Assembly: GCA_942486035.1 (NCBI GenBank)
Contig: CALNXK010000013.1
Coordinates: 1,035,001-1,099,000 of the forward strand
Direction: 5' to 3'
DNA: 64,000 nt
Source: Porites lobata
Taxonomy: Eukaryota > Cnidaria > Anthozoa > Scleractinia > Poritidae
The notes below the pieces were generated by a model. That model searched no databases, was not told where the DNA came from, and saw only the letters and a list, made by a program, of their open reading frames with translations. Positions 10,178 through 21,570 of the stretch are shown one piece after another (position 1 is the stretch's first letter; each line of letters starts with the position of its first letter). A program made the translations under genes and the position numbers.

Positions 10178-13100
10178 TAAGTGATTCGTATAAAATTCCT
10201 CACAACCAGCGGAGAATTTAACGTAGAAACTGAAGGACATCACAGTTTTGATGGTTGAGTTACAGTGATTTTCAGCGAAAAGTCTTCACCGGTTTTTAAG
10301 CTCAGTATTAAGTCTGTAACTAATTCTAAAGTGTGAATATATCGTTCAATCTTTGATGAAACTCTGTGACGAAATTTTGAGTCATTATTTTGAGTCATTA
10401 TTTTTGTTGCATTGAACGTAAATTTGATATAAATTTGGTGTAATGCAGATAAATAACAACGACGTAAATTTAACTTCAACTTTATTGAACTTACTATTCA
10501 GGATAAATAACATGATACATCAAGTAAAAGATACAATATATATTTATAAATTAGTGTGCGGCTGGTGCCTAGACGAAGCTGAAACCGGCATACGAGTTTA
10601 TGTTTCTGATGGAATAGAATGACCCAGGTTAACATTAACTGCAAAAGAAAAACTAATATTTCGTTTTTAATAGTATTTAACCGATGTAGACAGCGACGAA
10701 GCTCTTTTAAGAACTAGCCTTTCTTTTTCCTTACCAGGGACTAATTCCAGTTTATAAAATGAATACCGCAGCATCAAAACCAAATTAGAGTGACTTTCAA
10801 TTAACAGTATACTTACTACTTCAATTCACTTACTCCGGCAGTATTGTCAGTAACCATTTGTGGACTTGAGTCAGTAATAGTATATCCTTGTTAAAGATAA
10901 CTACTAAAAAAACGTTCTTACACATTAACAACTGCATGCATAACAATAGTCAACCAAGAAAACGATAATTTCAGACGTCATTACTTACAGCACTGCTTCA
11001 CTAAGTTTTTGTTAACTGTTCTACTAGTAGTTCAGCACGCGTTGATTAAAAATTAGTACTCAGTAACATAATGGGCAATGAAAAATTAAATGTCTAGTTC
11101 GTGGACTCTGTGAAAAATGATCCTGATAAACAAATTTGGGGTGCCAAAAGGCCGCGTGGCGTGGCACGGTCATTTTCAATACTAACTCATGGTCAAAATG
11201 TTAGATTAAATCCTTAGGTGAAAAAAGCAAGGAATGCTTTATTCTGTGACAGAGGTTCCCAGAAAATCGTATCAGTCAAAGAAAGCAGGGACAGTCAGAA
11301 CAGTGCTTTTGCACCATTCTGTTTACTCTTATAATATTATTTTTTCAGGTTTTGACTCAGCGTACTAATTTGCCTTCCACGATCATTTATATTGTTCTTA
11401 TTATGGACGTTATTCTATTGTTTTTGATCTAGAACACAAGAGTTAAAAAAAAATCATCAAGTCTAACTGCAAGTTTACCTGTTAAGTTGATATTCTCATT
11501 TCAAAGCACAATTTACAGTCTTCATATGCATTCAAACAGTCCAAGGACTTCAATATAACTGCCTTTCTTATCAGTAGCTTTCAATAAACAGGCTTTTATT
11601 TCAAGAGACTTTATATACAGAAATTCAACTCAATAAGAATTGATGTAAGATTATTATTCTTATCCCGTGACACCCGAAACACATTAATTAGTTGTTACGA
11701 AGTCCACTAATGACGTCACGCCCATTACGTTCGGATCGCGTGACAATGTAATATTCGCAAATTACTTCCGTTGAGGGCGGATTGTTTCGCAAGCTCTAAT
11801 TATAATTAATTTTACGCTTTTCTGGTTGTATTGATGACCACATTAGATCTTGTTTTAGTAAATGAATCATAGTTTATTATAAGAAGAATAAGCAATACTT
11901 CTATCCTCCAAAATCACGATGTTGCTTTTTTAATAAAACCTGTCCTTTTTTTCTCCCCTGACAAAATTCATGACGTTACCTAAAAAAATGTTGCTTAAAC
12001 TTTGCTTTACGTTTATGAACAAACTTCGAACTAACCGACCATCCACTGCGATGAAGCTGAAAGATACGTTAAGTACATTAAGTACTTAAGGTTTACTTCG
12101 TGTTAAAGGAAAGCCCCAAACGGAGACAGCCCACCACCTGAGAGCCCACCCTACGTCGACACAAATGTTTAACTTTCAAGCAATATTCTTCGGTGACTTC
12201 TTTTTTAGATATGGCCACACAATAATAAATGCAGTCTTATCTCTCACGCGATCACACCACAAATTACTCCGCAAACCTTCGACTATAAATGAGTGCAAGT
12301 TACACTTTAATTATCACAGAAAGGTTAAAATAAAGGTCGCTAAAACGAAGAAGACTTTTTGAAAAAAAACGGAGTCTCTGGCAAAGTTTTTGTTCGGCCA
12401 TTCACTCCAAAGTCACCACTGTCTTCAGTTTCTTGATTGTTCTTATCAGCTTCCCCTCTGCGGATTTTTTTTATTCTCGGTAGAAATAAAAATATTAACT
12501 CTAAAATCAATAAGAGAAATGTTTGTTGCGAACTAAGAAATCTCTCGCGTAAAACAATTACAGAAAGAAAGAATTTGTATCTTTCAAAATGGCGACCAAC
12601 TCGGTTACCATCCACAACAAGAACAAAATAGATCATTTTCCCATAACATATGTTTGTTTGTTGATCGGATTTGGGAGATCTGATCCTTATAAGCCTTCCT
12701 GCCGGTTGTTATGAATTGGAATCAATTTGCTGGGAAAAATGTCTACAGGCCAATTATTACGACAAAGTGATATTTTCATAGATATCATGACGCACTGTCT
12801 GATGCCAGCAGTAAAATAATCAGGTAGTTTTTTGTAGTCTGCTACAAAACGATCGTGCGAAGGATGAAACTTAAACTACTGACACTTCCTTTTTTTAGGA
12901 TTTTAGGAGATAATACCGGAATACGTCCGCAAATTTACTCGATATCAGCCTCTTTCACTTAAGTGTTTCATGAACGCAAGACCAGTGTGGTCGAAGACTT
13001 TGTTAAGAGCCCATCTAACGAGTTGAGATAAACTTAACTCTTACTTTACTGCTGTCATCACTTTTGATTTAATAATTTCTCAGAAACAAACTCAGTGAGA

Positions 13101-13542
13101 AGCTTTTCATATCAAAAGTGACGAGAGTAGTCTACGCAAAAGCAGAAATGCTGGAAGTAGACTTGAAGCAATATACTCCCTTCAAAGGCCATTACGTAAC
13201 TTTGTGTTGCATGCTTGTTTTACAATTTAATTGAATGGCAATAATTCTAATAAGTTTCCATTTTTCTTGTCAAATTTCCTTTGAACAACCGATGTTTAAG
13301 GGATCTGCCTCATTCAGTAAAAATTTCCAATAAACCCCTCACAAGAAAACAGATAAATACTAGAGAAACTGGCTGTTTCTTATGACTCGCTGAATAGTTC
13401 AGTCAGGGGCATGAAATGGCATTCTTACTGCTAAAGCGTCTGTTGAGATGAAAACTGTATGAAAAGGTATCTTTACCTTTAAAATGTTGCTTATCAGAAC
13501 TTAAAAATAATAATTTTGGATTCTTTTAGTAGCTGGAAGCAG

Positions 13543-14309
13543 AATGATTGAGTACTGGAGGTAATTCTCAAGGTATGGAATCGCTTGATGCGGGAGTATT
13601 TACCTACACTGAATTGGATCCCGTCACAAATGGTTTCTACCAACAGATAATCTCGAAGAAGATGTTGTCTTAGTGTTTGGGCCAAACACACCAAGGCGAG
13701 ATTGGAAGGTCGGACGGATCGAGGCAGTGTATCCAGGACAGGACTAGTCACAGTGGTAGACGTGAGGACTGGGGGAAGTATGAAGTTCAGACCGATTACG
13801 AGACTCTCACCGTTGGAAGCTGAAACTCCAAATGAGCACACTTGTAACTAGTCAGTTATGATTTGCTTCTCAAAGACTATGAAAAGTATTTTTGGAACAC
13901 TAGAATTGCGTTCTTTGAATCCGTTTCCATTTTATTTCACTAGCGTTGTATTTTCAATGGACTGGAAATCAAGAATAATGAGACAGAGCAAAATCGCACG
14001 GGAAGTTAAGTTTGTACGTATTGCTCATGGTGGTTAAGGTTGACAGTTTTACATAAAATTCCCCGGATGTTGAAAGTGGAAGGCTTGTTGGAAAAATCGT
14101 AAAGTTTGTGGTGACTTGTTCTTTGTTATATGGATTTTTGCGGATTTTAAAGCGGACACCTCAAAAAAAAACCAGCCGATGCTGGATGTACATGTAATGT
14201 GATGTGCAGAAAGTAAAGTTTGCGCTCAGAGCGTGATCGACAAGGAAGTACGAAGCCTAAATGGGAACAGCGGCTCCTTAACTTTTCGGGTCCGAAGCCA
14301 AATATTGTT
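13543..14309. other. Spacer, no supported gene
   Basis: Unique sequence after the end of copy A. A minus-strand frame of 115 codons starts at 13,841 but runs back across the duplication boundary and matches no family I recognise. Nothing else stands out. Confidence 0.4.
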
Positions 14310-14450
14310 GGTTTTCACGTGACGTCACTAAAATTCAAACTAAAAACCTATCGATCCTACCGAGATTTCACTTTCACGATGCATTAGAGCAGCTGAAAAC
14401 TAATTTTCATTCAAATTTTCGCTTCAAAAGGGTTCTTGGTTTTGTAGCCT
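14310..14450. repeat. Possible dispersed repeat fragment
   Basis: The stretch starting GGTTTTCACGTGACGTCACT and running through CACGATGCATTAGAGCAGC resembles, from memory, a common dispersed cnidarian repeat. It contains a palindromic TGACGTCA at 14,320-14,327. Ends were not resolved. Confidence 0.3.
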
Positions 14451-14552
14451 GTGAACAGGCCTTTGGTCGAGCGGGGTAGAATAGAGTACGCTTGAATTTC
14501 TAAGCTTTTTCGTGACGCAGCGTTTACATAACGGCCAACAGAGCTGTCATGT

Positions 14553-14956
14553 CCCGGGGGGGGGGGTACTCCCATACATTACCTATACGGGTATGTGTCG
14601 CCCAACGGGGTCGTGATTTTGAAGCTCCTGATTTAGAACGGGGTATCCTTTTCAGAGGCGTTTTCTAGAACGGGGTATAATATTTCCAACGCACGAAAGC
14701 TCCAGTTTTGTAAGCAGCCATTTGAAATTATTCAAGGACAGATTGCTTTTAAAAATACGGTTCAATGCGTTAACAAGCAAACTGTTGTACTCTTGGCACC
14801 CTAGAACGGAGTATAAAAAATTGGCCCATTTCTAGAACGGGGTATCAGTTTTAGGGCGAATTCTAGAACGAGGTATCAATTTTTTTTAGAACGGGGTGCC
14901 AATTTGGAGTCCCGGACGGCACCTACCCACCCAAAAAATACCCAAGTGCCCCCCGG
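14553..14956. mobile_element. Non-autonomous element with AGAACGGGGTAT repeats (404 bp)
   Basis: Flanked by a perfect 8-bp duplication TGTCATGT (14,545-14,552 and 14,957-14,964). The ends are imperfect inverted repeats: left CCCGGGGGGGGGGTACT, right reverse complement CCGGGGGGCACTTGGGTA. The interior holds six degenerate copies of CTAGAACGGGGTATC. The 8-bp duplication suggests a hAT-type origin. No coding frame. Confidence 0.75.
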
Positions 14957-14964
14957 TGTCATGT

Positions 14965-17424
14965 AGCTTAAAAAAAAAGACTTAATTTTGCTATCTAAAT
15001 AGTTCAAGTATTAGAAAAAGTAATACTTTAATGCCGTTTATGAGTTACTCGTAAAATAAATTCATGCTTAAACTCGGTAACAGATGTTTCTGTTGGTTTC
15101 CGTCCGCCATGTTGGAGGTCGTTCAGGTGAGCACCGGCATGGCGTCTCCATATAAATCTCTAAGCGATTCTTAGTGGCCAAGGTGGGCCTGGGATCTGAG
15201 GCGAAACGTGTCTTTTGCTTAAGTGTGTTTGCAAGGTCGTGATGACACACGTGCAGACAAACGTTACAAAAAATGCAGCTTAAAAGTATGACTAATATTA
15301 AATATCTATTAGTAATATTCACAGACACAAATTACAAGTTAGAACTGCGGTGCAGCATAACGGTTTGGCATTAGCGAAACAACTTTGCAAAGTTTCCATT
15401 ACAATGAACTTATGTTTTTCTTTGGAACTGAAGATTACGACAAACTATTCAATCCTAGTTTCAAAGGGACCTCTTTTTAGTAGTTTTTTCTTTATTTTGT
15501 GGGTTCAAGGGCTTTGATTTTAGTTCAGAGGAGGCCGCAATATTCCAAGCAGAGAGGCAATTAATTAGTTATTGCCAACGAGGCAACCGAGCTAAGAAGC
15601 GAGGTTGCCTCGACGGCAGATTCATAATCCCGCGTAATGTAGGCAAAACTCTCAAAGTCTCCGTAGCCCTCTAAAATTTACATTTTTGACCATAAGACTC
15701 CATATTTGGGCATTGAGGTCATGATCTTGTATTTACAACTCGTGGTTCGAAATTGGGTCCCGTGTGCAGCTGTTCGTCTTCTGTTCAAGAGGCTTTAACA
15801 GGTGAGCAAGCTTTAAATGGATTTCTAGTTTGAAAGGGCTATTAGTGCTCGGGTTTGCTTTATAAATTCCGTTTAAAGCAGCAGCTATCAAGGCGGGATA
15901 GGCTTTTACGTTCCAATTTTTGTCAAATCCAGCTTGTTCTTCGCAGCTCGATTTCTCCTAGTTGAGGTACATGTTCGCTTCTCGACTCAGAGACAGGGTT
16001 CTCAGTATTATCCTTAAATTTGTAAGTTGAATTCTATGCGGTAGTTAGTCGAGCAATATCTAGGGTCGTATTCTCAAAATTAAGTAATGATCCGGGTAAG
16101 GTGGAGAGCAATTTCTTTTGTCATGCGGCAACGGTGCTTTCCCCACATAGGAATGTTCTCAGTTTTACACAGAGAATGCATAAACCTACGTGCACGTGAA
16201 GGCCGTTTAGGCAATAAAATGCATTTACACTCCACTTTGAAAGGGTGTTTTTTGTGTTAAAAGATTTTGACCAATCACAACAGTTGAAAACAATAGCCAA
16301 GAAAAGTTTACAGTTTTACATGTTCCCCACATAGGATTTCTTTGTTATTCAAACTGAGACCAGATTTTGTTATATGGAAGATGGCTGGAAAATAAGGATG
16401 AATATATGTACCGCTTTATGAAGTTTTGTTAACTTTTGCTGTCTAAGCCAATCAGAAGTAAGTACAGACAATAGAAAAGTTAGTACATTTTTCGCATTCC
16501 AACATGTTCGTTGGCGTTGTTGCTATCGTTCCTATCTGGACCGTTTCTTAAAAGTATATTAGAACCAGCGTGTCCCTCCCAACTCGATTTACATTGAGCC
16601 GGTCCTCTCCTCCCGTGAGGAATGCAACGCATTTGAGGACCTTTTGTTTTATAGAAGTTATTTTTGCCTTTGGAGAGATTTTTGTCAGCCAGCGTGTTCT
16701 TTTGCAGCCCTAAACTAGCGTGAGGAATGCAACGAATTTGCAGACCTTCTGTTTAAATGACCATCATTATGAATCAATTTTCCTGTCGAGCGACTCTTTT
16801 TCCTGTGCTACTCACTCATTAGATCTTTGTATTTCATTTAAGTTAATATTTTTTTAACCTCCGGATACATTCCGCCCCATTCTTGCGCTTTTCACACATT
16901 TTGCTTACTCCAATTTTTTCATATGTATATTACCATGCGGCATATTTTTCATATCCTTGATGATGCCGTTGATTGGCGAAAGCTCGGAATTTAATTTTCA
17001 TTTTCAATTTTAGTAGTCAAAGGCTTCACTTGAACTATATTTTACTTTCCAACGTTTATAGTTTTGATTCAATAAAATATAGGTGCAAACTGGCACCAAT
17101 TTACCATTAAAGACGAAAAAGCTAAAAGGCATGTTGTTATTTTTTAATGGAGGTGAAAGCCTAGAATGTACCAAAGTTTTTTTCTAAAGTTGAGTGCCAT
17201 CCTTTTCTATAGCGAAATCCATTGTAAACCTCCAAAATCCTCTAACAAATCGCGAAGATCTGGATAGGCACATTCCTCAAAAGACAAACGAATTCGCCTC
17301 GTTGGCACTTGTCGGAAGGTACCCCTTGTTCTAAGATTTTTAAACTAGGGAGACTAGCTTAGAACAAAGTAGTGAGCGCAAGAAAGAACGAGCGCGCGAG
17401 GCTAGCGATAGACCATTACAGATA
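14965..17424. other. Spacer, no supported gene
   Basis: AT-rich non-coding sequence. Contains a small imperfect hairpin around 15,572-15,622 (AACGAGGCAACC against GGTTGCCTCG) and two imperfect copies of CGTGAGGAATGCAACG about 105 bp apart (16,614 and 16,719). No gene, tRNA or intact transposon was recognised. Confidence 0.4.
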
Positions 17425-17577
17425 CAGCAGAACCCAGGTAACTCGAACTCTGAAGGTGGAAACGAAAAACAGTTCGAGTTGGCGGGGAATTAGGATCATC
17501 GGGGGTAAATTTCAGTGAAATTTTGATCAAGGGAAAGGAATTATAGTTCGAGTTAGCGGGGCATTGAGGTTCTACTG
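17425..17577. mobile_element. Tc1/mariner (pogo/Tigger-like) MITE, 153 bp
   Basis: Inverted ends CAGCAGAACCCAGGTAACTC (left) and the reverse complement of CAGTAGAACCTCAATGCCCC (right), both continuing into GAACT-type motifs (AACTCGAACT). TA lies directly outside each end (17,423-17,424 and 17,578-17,579), the target duplication typical of the Tc1/mariner superfamily. No transposase. Confidence 0.75.
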
Positions 17578-17775
17578 TATCGACACTAGGCCAATATTAT
17601 TTAGACCATGATAACATTTTTCATTTTTCAGATTTTTATGACGAACACATTTTTTTTAGCAAATATCTAAATCCGCACTTTTACTTGTATCACCACCGTA
17701 CTAAGGACGAAACCTTAACAAACCACCTCCTTTTCCCCTCCTTTCTTGAAAGATTAGAGCAAACTGAACTAGGAC

Positions 17776-17985
17776 TCTCTCCTCCGCAGAGGCTCCCGTT
17801 GGGTATCCCTATAAAAATAGCAATAATCGAAAAAATAGAAAGCGCGCCGAGGACGATGGGAAGAGGAAAAAGGCGGGAGCCTCTCTTCTTTCATTCCCCT
17901 TCCCATCGTGCCCTGCGCGCTGTCTTTTTCTTTCTCTTCAGCTTCCCCACAACACAAAGAGGCCTCTGCGCAGGAGACTGAGAGG
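17776..17985. repeat. Nested inverted-repeat (foldback) element
   Basis: Outer arms pair CTCCTCCGCAGAGGC near 17,780 with GCCTCTGCGCAGGAG near 17,961-17,975. A second pair is AGAGGCTCCCG (17,788-17,798) with CGGGAGCCTCT (17,874-17,884). A third is GATGGGAAGAGG with CCTTCCCATC around 17,855 and 17,898. The pairings overlap, so alternative hairpins are possible. Overlapping open frames on both strands are by-products of the symmetry. Confidence 0.65.
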
Positions 17986-18424
17986 AACTGGGATATATTT
18001 CTGGCATGGCTGGATTGCTAAAAGTGAGATGGAAGTTGGAAAACAAAAAGGAGCTTTGTCGCAACTGGGAGAAATGACTTATCTACATCATTGTAACTTC
18101 AACGTTTTATCGATCATACGCAATAACGCTCATGGTCTCTATATGCTTTTCAATTTAATTCTATTTTATTATTCACACTTTATAGGATATTTACATTATA
18201 TATATAGTAAGGTAGGAATACACTAATAAAGGAGAAGAAGAAGGAAAAAAAAGGAAAATTAATGGCTTAGGTAGAAGTGTACGGGGGTCAGAGGAGCTTA
18301 GCCTTCGAGCTAACCACCGCTATATGATGATTGGAAATACATAATAAATGTGCGCTTGCTGCCATGGCAACTATGGACGATTATGCTAGCAGTCAGGTTA
18401 TGTGAGACAGTCATATTACAATTG

Positions 18425-20908
18425 TTACCTTTGGGAGTTACCTAGAATTCGCTTATATTCTTTTTTGAACTTATGATAGCTAAGTGTTTTTATCTGAGTA
18501 GGAATCCCAAGTTTTGGTTATGGCAAACTTAAATGTATGTTTGACCTTACACGTGGTACATGAAAGTTAAGATTTGAGGCATATCTGGTATTGTGTGAGT
18601 GAATATCAGACACCTTTAAGAGGTAGTTTTGAAACACTTCAGGGATATTGGCTTCATCTATGTTAAGTATATCTAGAAGTTTGAGGTAGGGTGCACTACT
18701 TTCTCTATTATGGCTAAAAAATATGCAGCGTATACATTTGTTTTGTTTTGTTTGAACTTGAGTTAATCTACTTGGGTATGTGTTTCCCCAACTCATAATT
18801 CCATAATGAAGGTAGGGATAGATAAGTGAGTAATATATTTGTTTGAGGGTGTTTAAAGTTAAGAAATGGGGTAATCTGAAAAGGATTCCCAAGGTTTTAG
18901 ATATTTTTCTGTTTATGTGCTGAATGTGGGGAGCCCAATTTAGATTTTTGTCAATGTAGATACCTAGATTTGATGTAGTTCTTTTCTTCAATATTGCGTA
19001 AATTAAGCTTAAGTTTATTTGCTTTTTAGGGGCAGGAGATTGTCATATAGTGGGTTTTCTTAAAGTTTACAGAAAATGTATTAGCTGAGCAGTAGCTAAG
19101 AAGATGGTTGAATTCCTCATTTATAGTTTTTTCAAGGTCTTGTAGAGAACTGGAAGAGTAGAGGAGAGTGGTGTCATCAGCAAATGTTCTAATATTTGCC
19201 TTTTCTAAACAATTGGGCATGTCATTGATATATATCAAAAAACAGAAGTGGGCCAAGGGTAGAACAACATTGGATAGAAAGTGAGTTTCAACTTCAACAT
19301 ACTGTGTTCTGCTTTCAAGATAGCTTTTAAATCACTGCAGAGGGACACCACGGATCCCGTATCTGTATAATTTCTGTAGTAGGATCTGATGGTTGACAGT
19401 ATCAAACGCTTTAGATAGGTCAAGAAAGATACTGCATATAGCTTCATTGCTGTCAATTTTCATTTTAAGATTGTCAGTGAGGGCAAGAATTGCTTGCTCA
19501 GTAGAATAATTTTTCCTGAAGCCAAATTGGTGTTTAAAAAGAATGTTTTCCTTTTCTAGGAAATGACTTAGCTGATTGTACACTAGTCTTTCAAGGATTT
19601 TAGCAAACGGAGAGAGGACAGCAATGGGACGGTAATTGCCAGGGTCTGTCATTGCACCAGTCTTAAAGACTGGGGTAACCTTTGAGATCTTGAAAATATC
19701 CGGGACAATACATGATTCAATTGATTCATTAAAAAAGTTTATGAGGGGAGTTGAAAGCAGATTGCTGGCAATCTTGATTAGATAGTTAGGGATATCTATA
19801 GTGGCTTTGTGCCTAACAAGGCCAGATAGTGCTAACTTAACTCAACTTGCGCTTAATCCACCGGGGAAAGAGAAAAAATAGAGCTATGAGTTGCTGGGAG
19901 GAAAGCATCAGCTTTTATACTTGAGTGAATTGTAGATGCCAAATTTGGACCAATATTTATAAAGTACTCATTGAACTGATTGACAATGTCATGTTTGTCG
20001 GTGTAGGGTTTTCCATTGTAGTGTAACTTTGCTGGTACAGTGTGTCCCTTAGGTTTCCTGTTTATAATGGTGCCAATTAACTTCCATGTATTTTTTAGTT
20101 CAAATTGCTGCTTATCGTAGGATGACTTACAGGTCCATTTCAGCTTATTCAGAGTGTTTGAGTATTTTTTATGGTAAGCTACCTTGTCTAGATCTTTAGA
20201 AAGAAAGTGCGTGCGATACATTTTTTGCTTGTTTCTTATGGAACTTAATAAGGTATCTGTTATCCAGGGTTTGTGAATCTTTTGTTTTATACGGCTGCAG
20301 GGTATGTGTTTAATTGGCGCATGTTTATTGACTATGCCTTTAAGGTTTTCGACAAAGCTGCTGGCTTTAGTGTGGATGGCGGTTGGGTCATTGGATAAAG
20401 ACTTGGATAAAGACTTGATGCTTGGATTGGTTTATGGGACTGACGAGGTTTAATTTTGTAGTTGAGATATAAAATTATCAAGATTAGACGAGGGGTGCCT
20501 GTATGTACATCCCACAATTATGCTAGGCTTGTGTTCCTGTAAGATTTCAGTTCCGCAGGATTCCGCCTCAACAGAATTAAAGCTTAAATCTGACCTATGA
20601 ATTGCATTTAGGGAGGATGAGATGTAAATACCAACACCACCAGCCATTGTTTTAGAATCAGTTCTGTAAAATTTGTTGTTAAGAAAATCTATGTTTGCTG
20701 ATGAGTTACAATTAATTCTAGTTTGAGTTACAGCAATTACATCAGGTATATTATCAAAGGAATAGAAAAGGTCGTGTAAGAGCTCGATGTTTTCTGGTAG
20801 ACTTCTAATATTACAATGAAAGAGAAAAATGGAATCGTTATCTATGTCAGCTTAAAGGTTATTAGCATCAGTTATGGAATAGTACTCAGAGCTAGGAGCT
20901 GACAACAT
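18425..20908 (-). pseudogene. LINE ORF2 remnant: endonuclease + reverse transcriptase
   Basis: Read on the minus strand. The endonuclease part shows FLFHCNIRSLP, PDVIAVTQTRIN, GGVGIYI and IVGCTYRHPSSN, matching the APE-type endonuclease fold of LINEs. The reverse transcriptase part shows [45 protein letters not shown] and FADD, the catalytic box (usually YADD). A typical C-terminal region follows (FLTLNTLKQIYYSLIYPYL) and ends KEYKRILGNSQR-stop at 18,425. Lesions: a stop just after NNL near the start; a TGG-to-TGA stop in QWFKSYL near 19,334-19,340; loss of the GVPQGS-type box, so the frame jumps from SNVV to LAHFCFLIYIND; a stop after TISCP near 19,026; and frameshifts near 18,990 and 18,525. 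The likely start at 20,908 follows the frame upstream of it closely. Confidence 0.85.
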
Positions 20909-21124
20909 TAAATCGGGCCAGATTCTTCGAACTTGTCAGGATTTGGAAGGATATTGTACAAATCAACACCAGAGTTGATGTAGTCATTGACATTACCAGA
21001 ACCGAGTACAAATCTAAATTCTCTTTCTTCTAAAACATTAAATAGGGTATCCAAACATTTGAAGAAGCCATTATTTAAAAACTACTAAGTCGTTTACAAG
21101 GAGGACTAACCAGATGTGAAAGTT

Positions 21125-21319
21125 TCATTGTGATGGAGCAATGAAGTCTTCGAATTCTTGAAATGTTGTAAATGTAAGTGTCTGTGAGGTTTCATGTTTA
21201 CGTAGATAGATCTTACCATTATTCGTCCATAGGAATTTGTACTTGTTTTCCTTCTTGAATTTGTTTACCCTTCCAAAGACTTCACCGCGATACTGGGTTA
21301 GGGATTCATTAATGTTCAA
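21125..21319 (-). pseudogene. LINE ORF1 C-terminal fragment
   Basis: A 64-codon minus-strand frame containing KFLWTNNGKIYLRK and a FTTFQEFEDF tail. The W-x-x-NGKI-x-x-RK pattern is typical, from memory, of the C-terminal end of ORF1 proteins in cnidarian LINEs. It lies directly upstream of the ORF2 remnant in the same orientation. Only the tail survives; the coiled-coil and nucleic-acid-binding parts are absent because the element is 5' truncated. The methionine at 21,319 is unlikely to be the original start. Confidence 0.55.
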
Positions 21320-21329
21320 ATGTTCCGCT

Positions 21330-21570
21330 GGGGCCCGTTTCTCGAAAATCCGGTCGACTTTACGGTCCGGAAGCCATGTTTGAAAATCAAAATCTAAAGA
21401 ATGGTAGCCCCGTTTCTAATCCCTACTCAGTCCAGTTTTGCAAACTGATGGTACTATTGGATAACTTCCAAAACCATTGAAAGCTCAGTCTTGAGTGCAA
21501 ACCAAAAAAAAGAGTTCTGGGTCCGGTAATAATGGGAACATCCGAGAAACAGGCTCCTGAGCCCAGTTTG
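21330..21570. mobile_element. Possible short inverted-repeat element abutting the LINE
   Basis: Left CTGGGGCCCGTTTCTCG and right (reverse complement) CTGGGCTCAGGAGCCTGTTTCTCGG form imperfect inverted ends about 240 bp apart. The GGCCCGTTTCTCGA motif recurs, from memory, in cnidarian MITEs. Exact termini and target duplication were not resolved. Confidence 0.4.

Larger units (their letters stand above)
1..13542 (+). repeat. Segmental duplication, copy A (left end outside window)
   Basis: This block aligns base for base, apart from indels, with 21,859-33,731 in the same orientation. Base 1 matches 21,859, and similarity stops near 13,542 / 33,731 after the shared stretch ending in GGAAGCAGAATGATT. 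By eye most stretches are above 95% identical. Without the two insertions it is about 11.4 kb. The true left boundary is not visible because similarity already exists at base 1. No protein gene is supported inside; the short open frames shared by both copies carry mainly amino-acid-changing differences, as expected for non-coding DNA. Confidence 0.95.
18240..21320 (-). mobile_element. Degenerate non-LTR retrotransposon (CR1/Jockey-like), minus strand
   Basis: On the minus strand the order is: an ORF1 C-terminal tail (21,319-21,125), then an ORF2 with apurinic-type endonuclease and reverse transcriptase (about 20,908-18,425), then a possible 3' UTR to about 18,240. Motif style places it in the broad CR1/L2/Jockey group. 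The 5' end is cut off near 21,320, where unrelated sequence starts. Stops, a frameshift and an internal deletion make it inactive. Target-site duplications were not found, and the 3' boundary is approximate. Confidence 0.85.

Noticed and set aside
12340..12636. 98-codon minus-strand frame also open in copy B (32,025-32,321)
   Set aside because: Most differences between the copies change amino acids, an overlapping plus-strand frame exists, and no family is recognised; the shared open frame follows from recent duplication.
13494..13841. 115-codon minus-strand frame
   Set aside because: It spans the end of the duplicated block, so it is a chance junction rather than an inherited gene.
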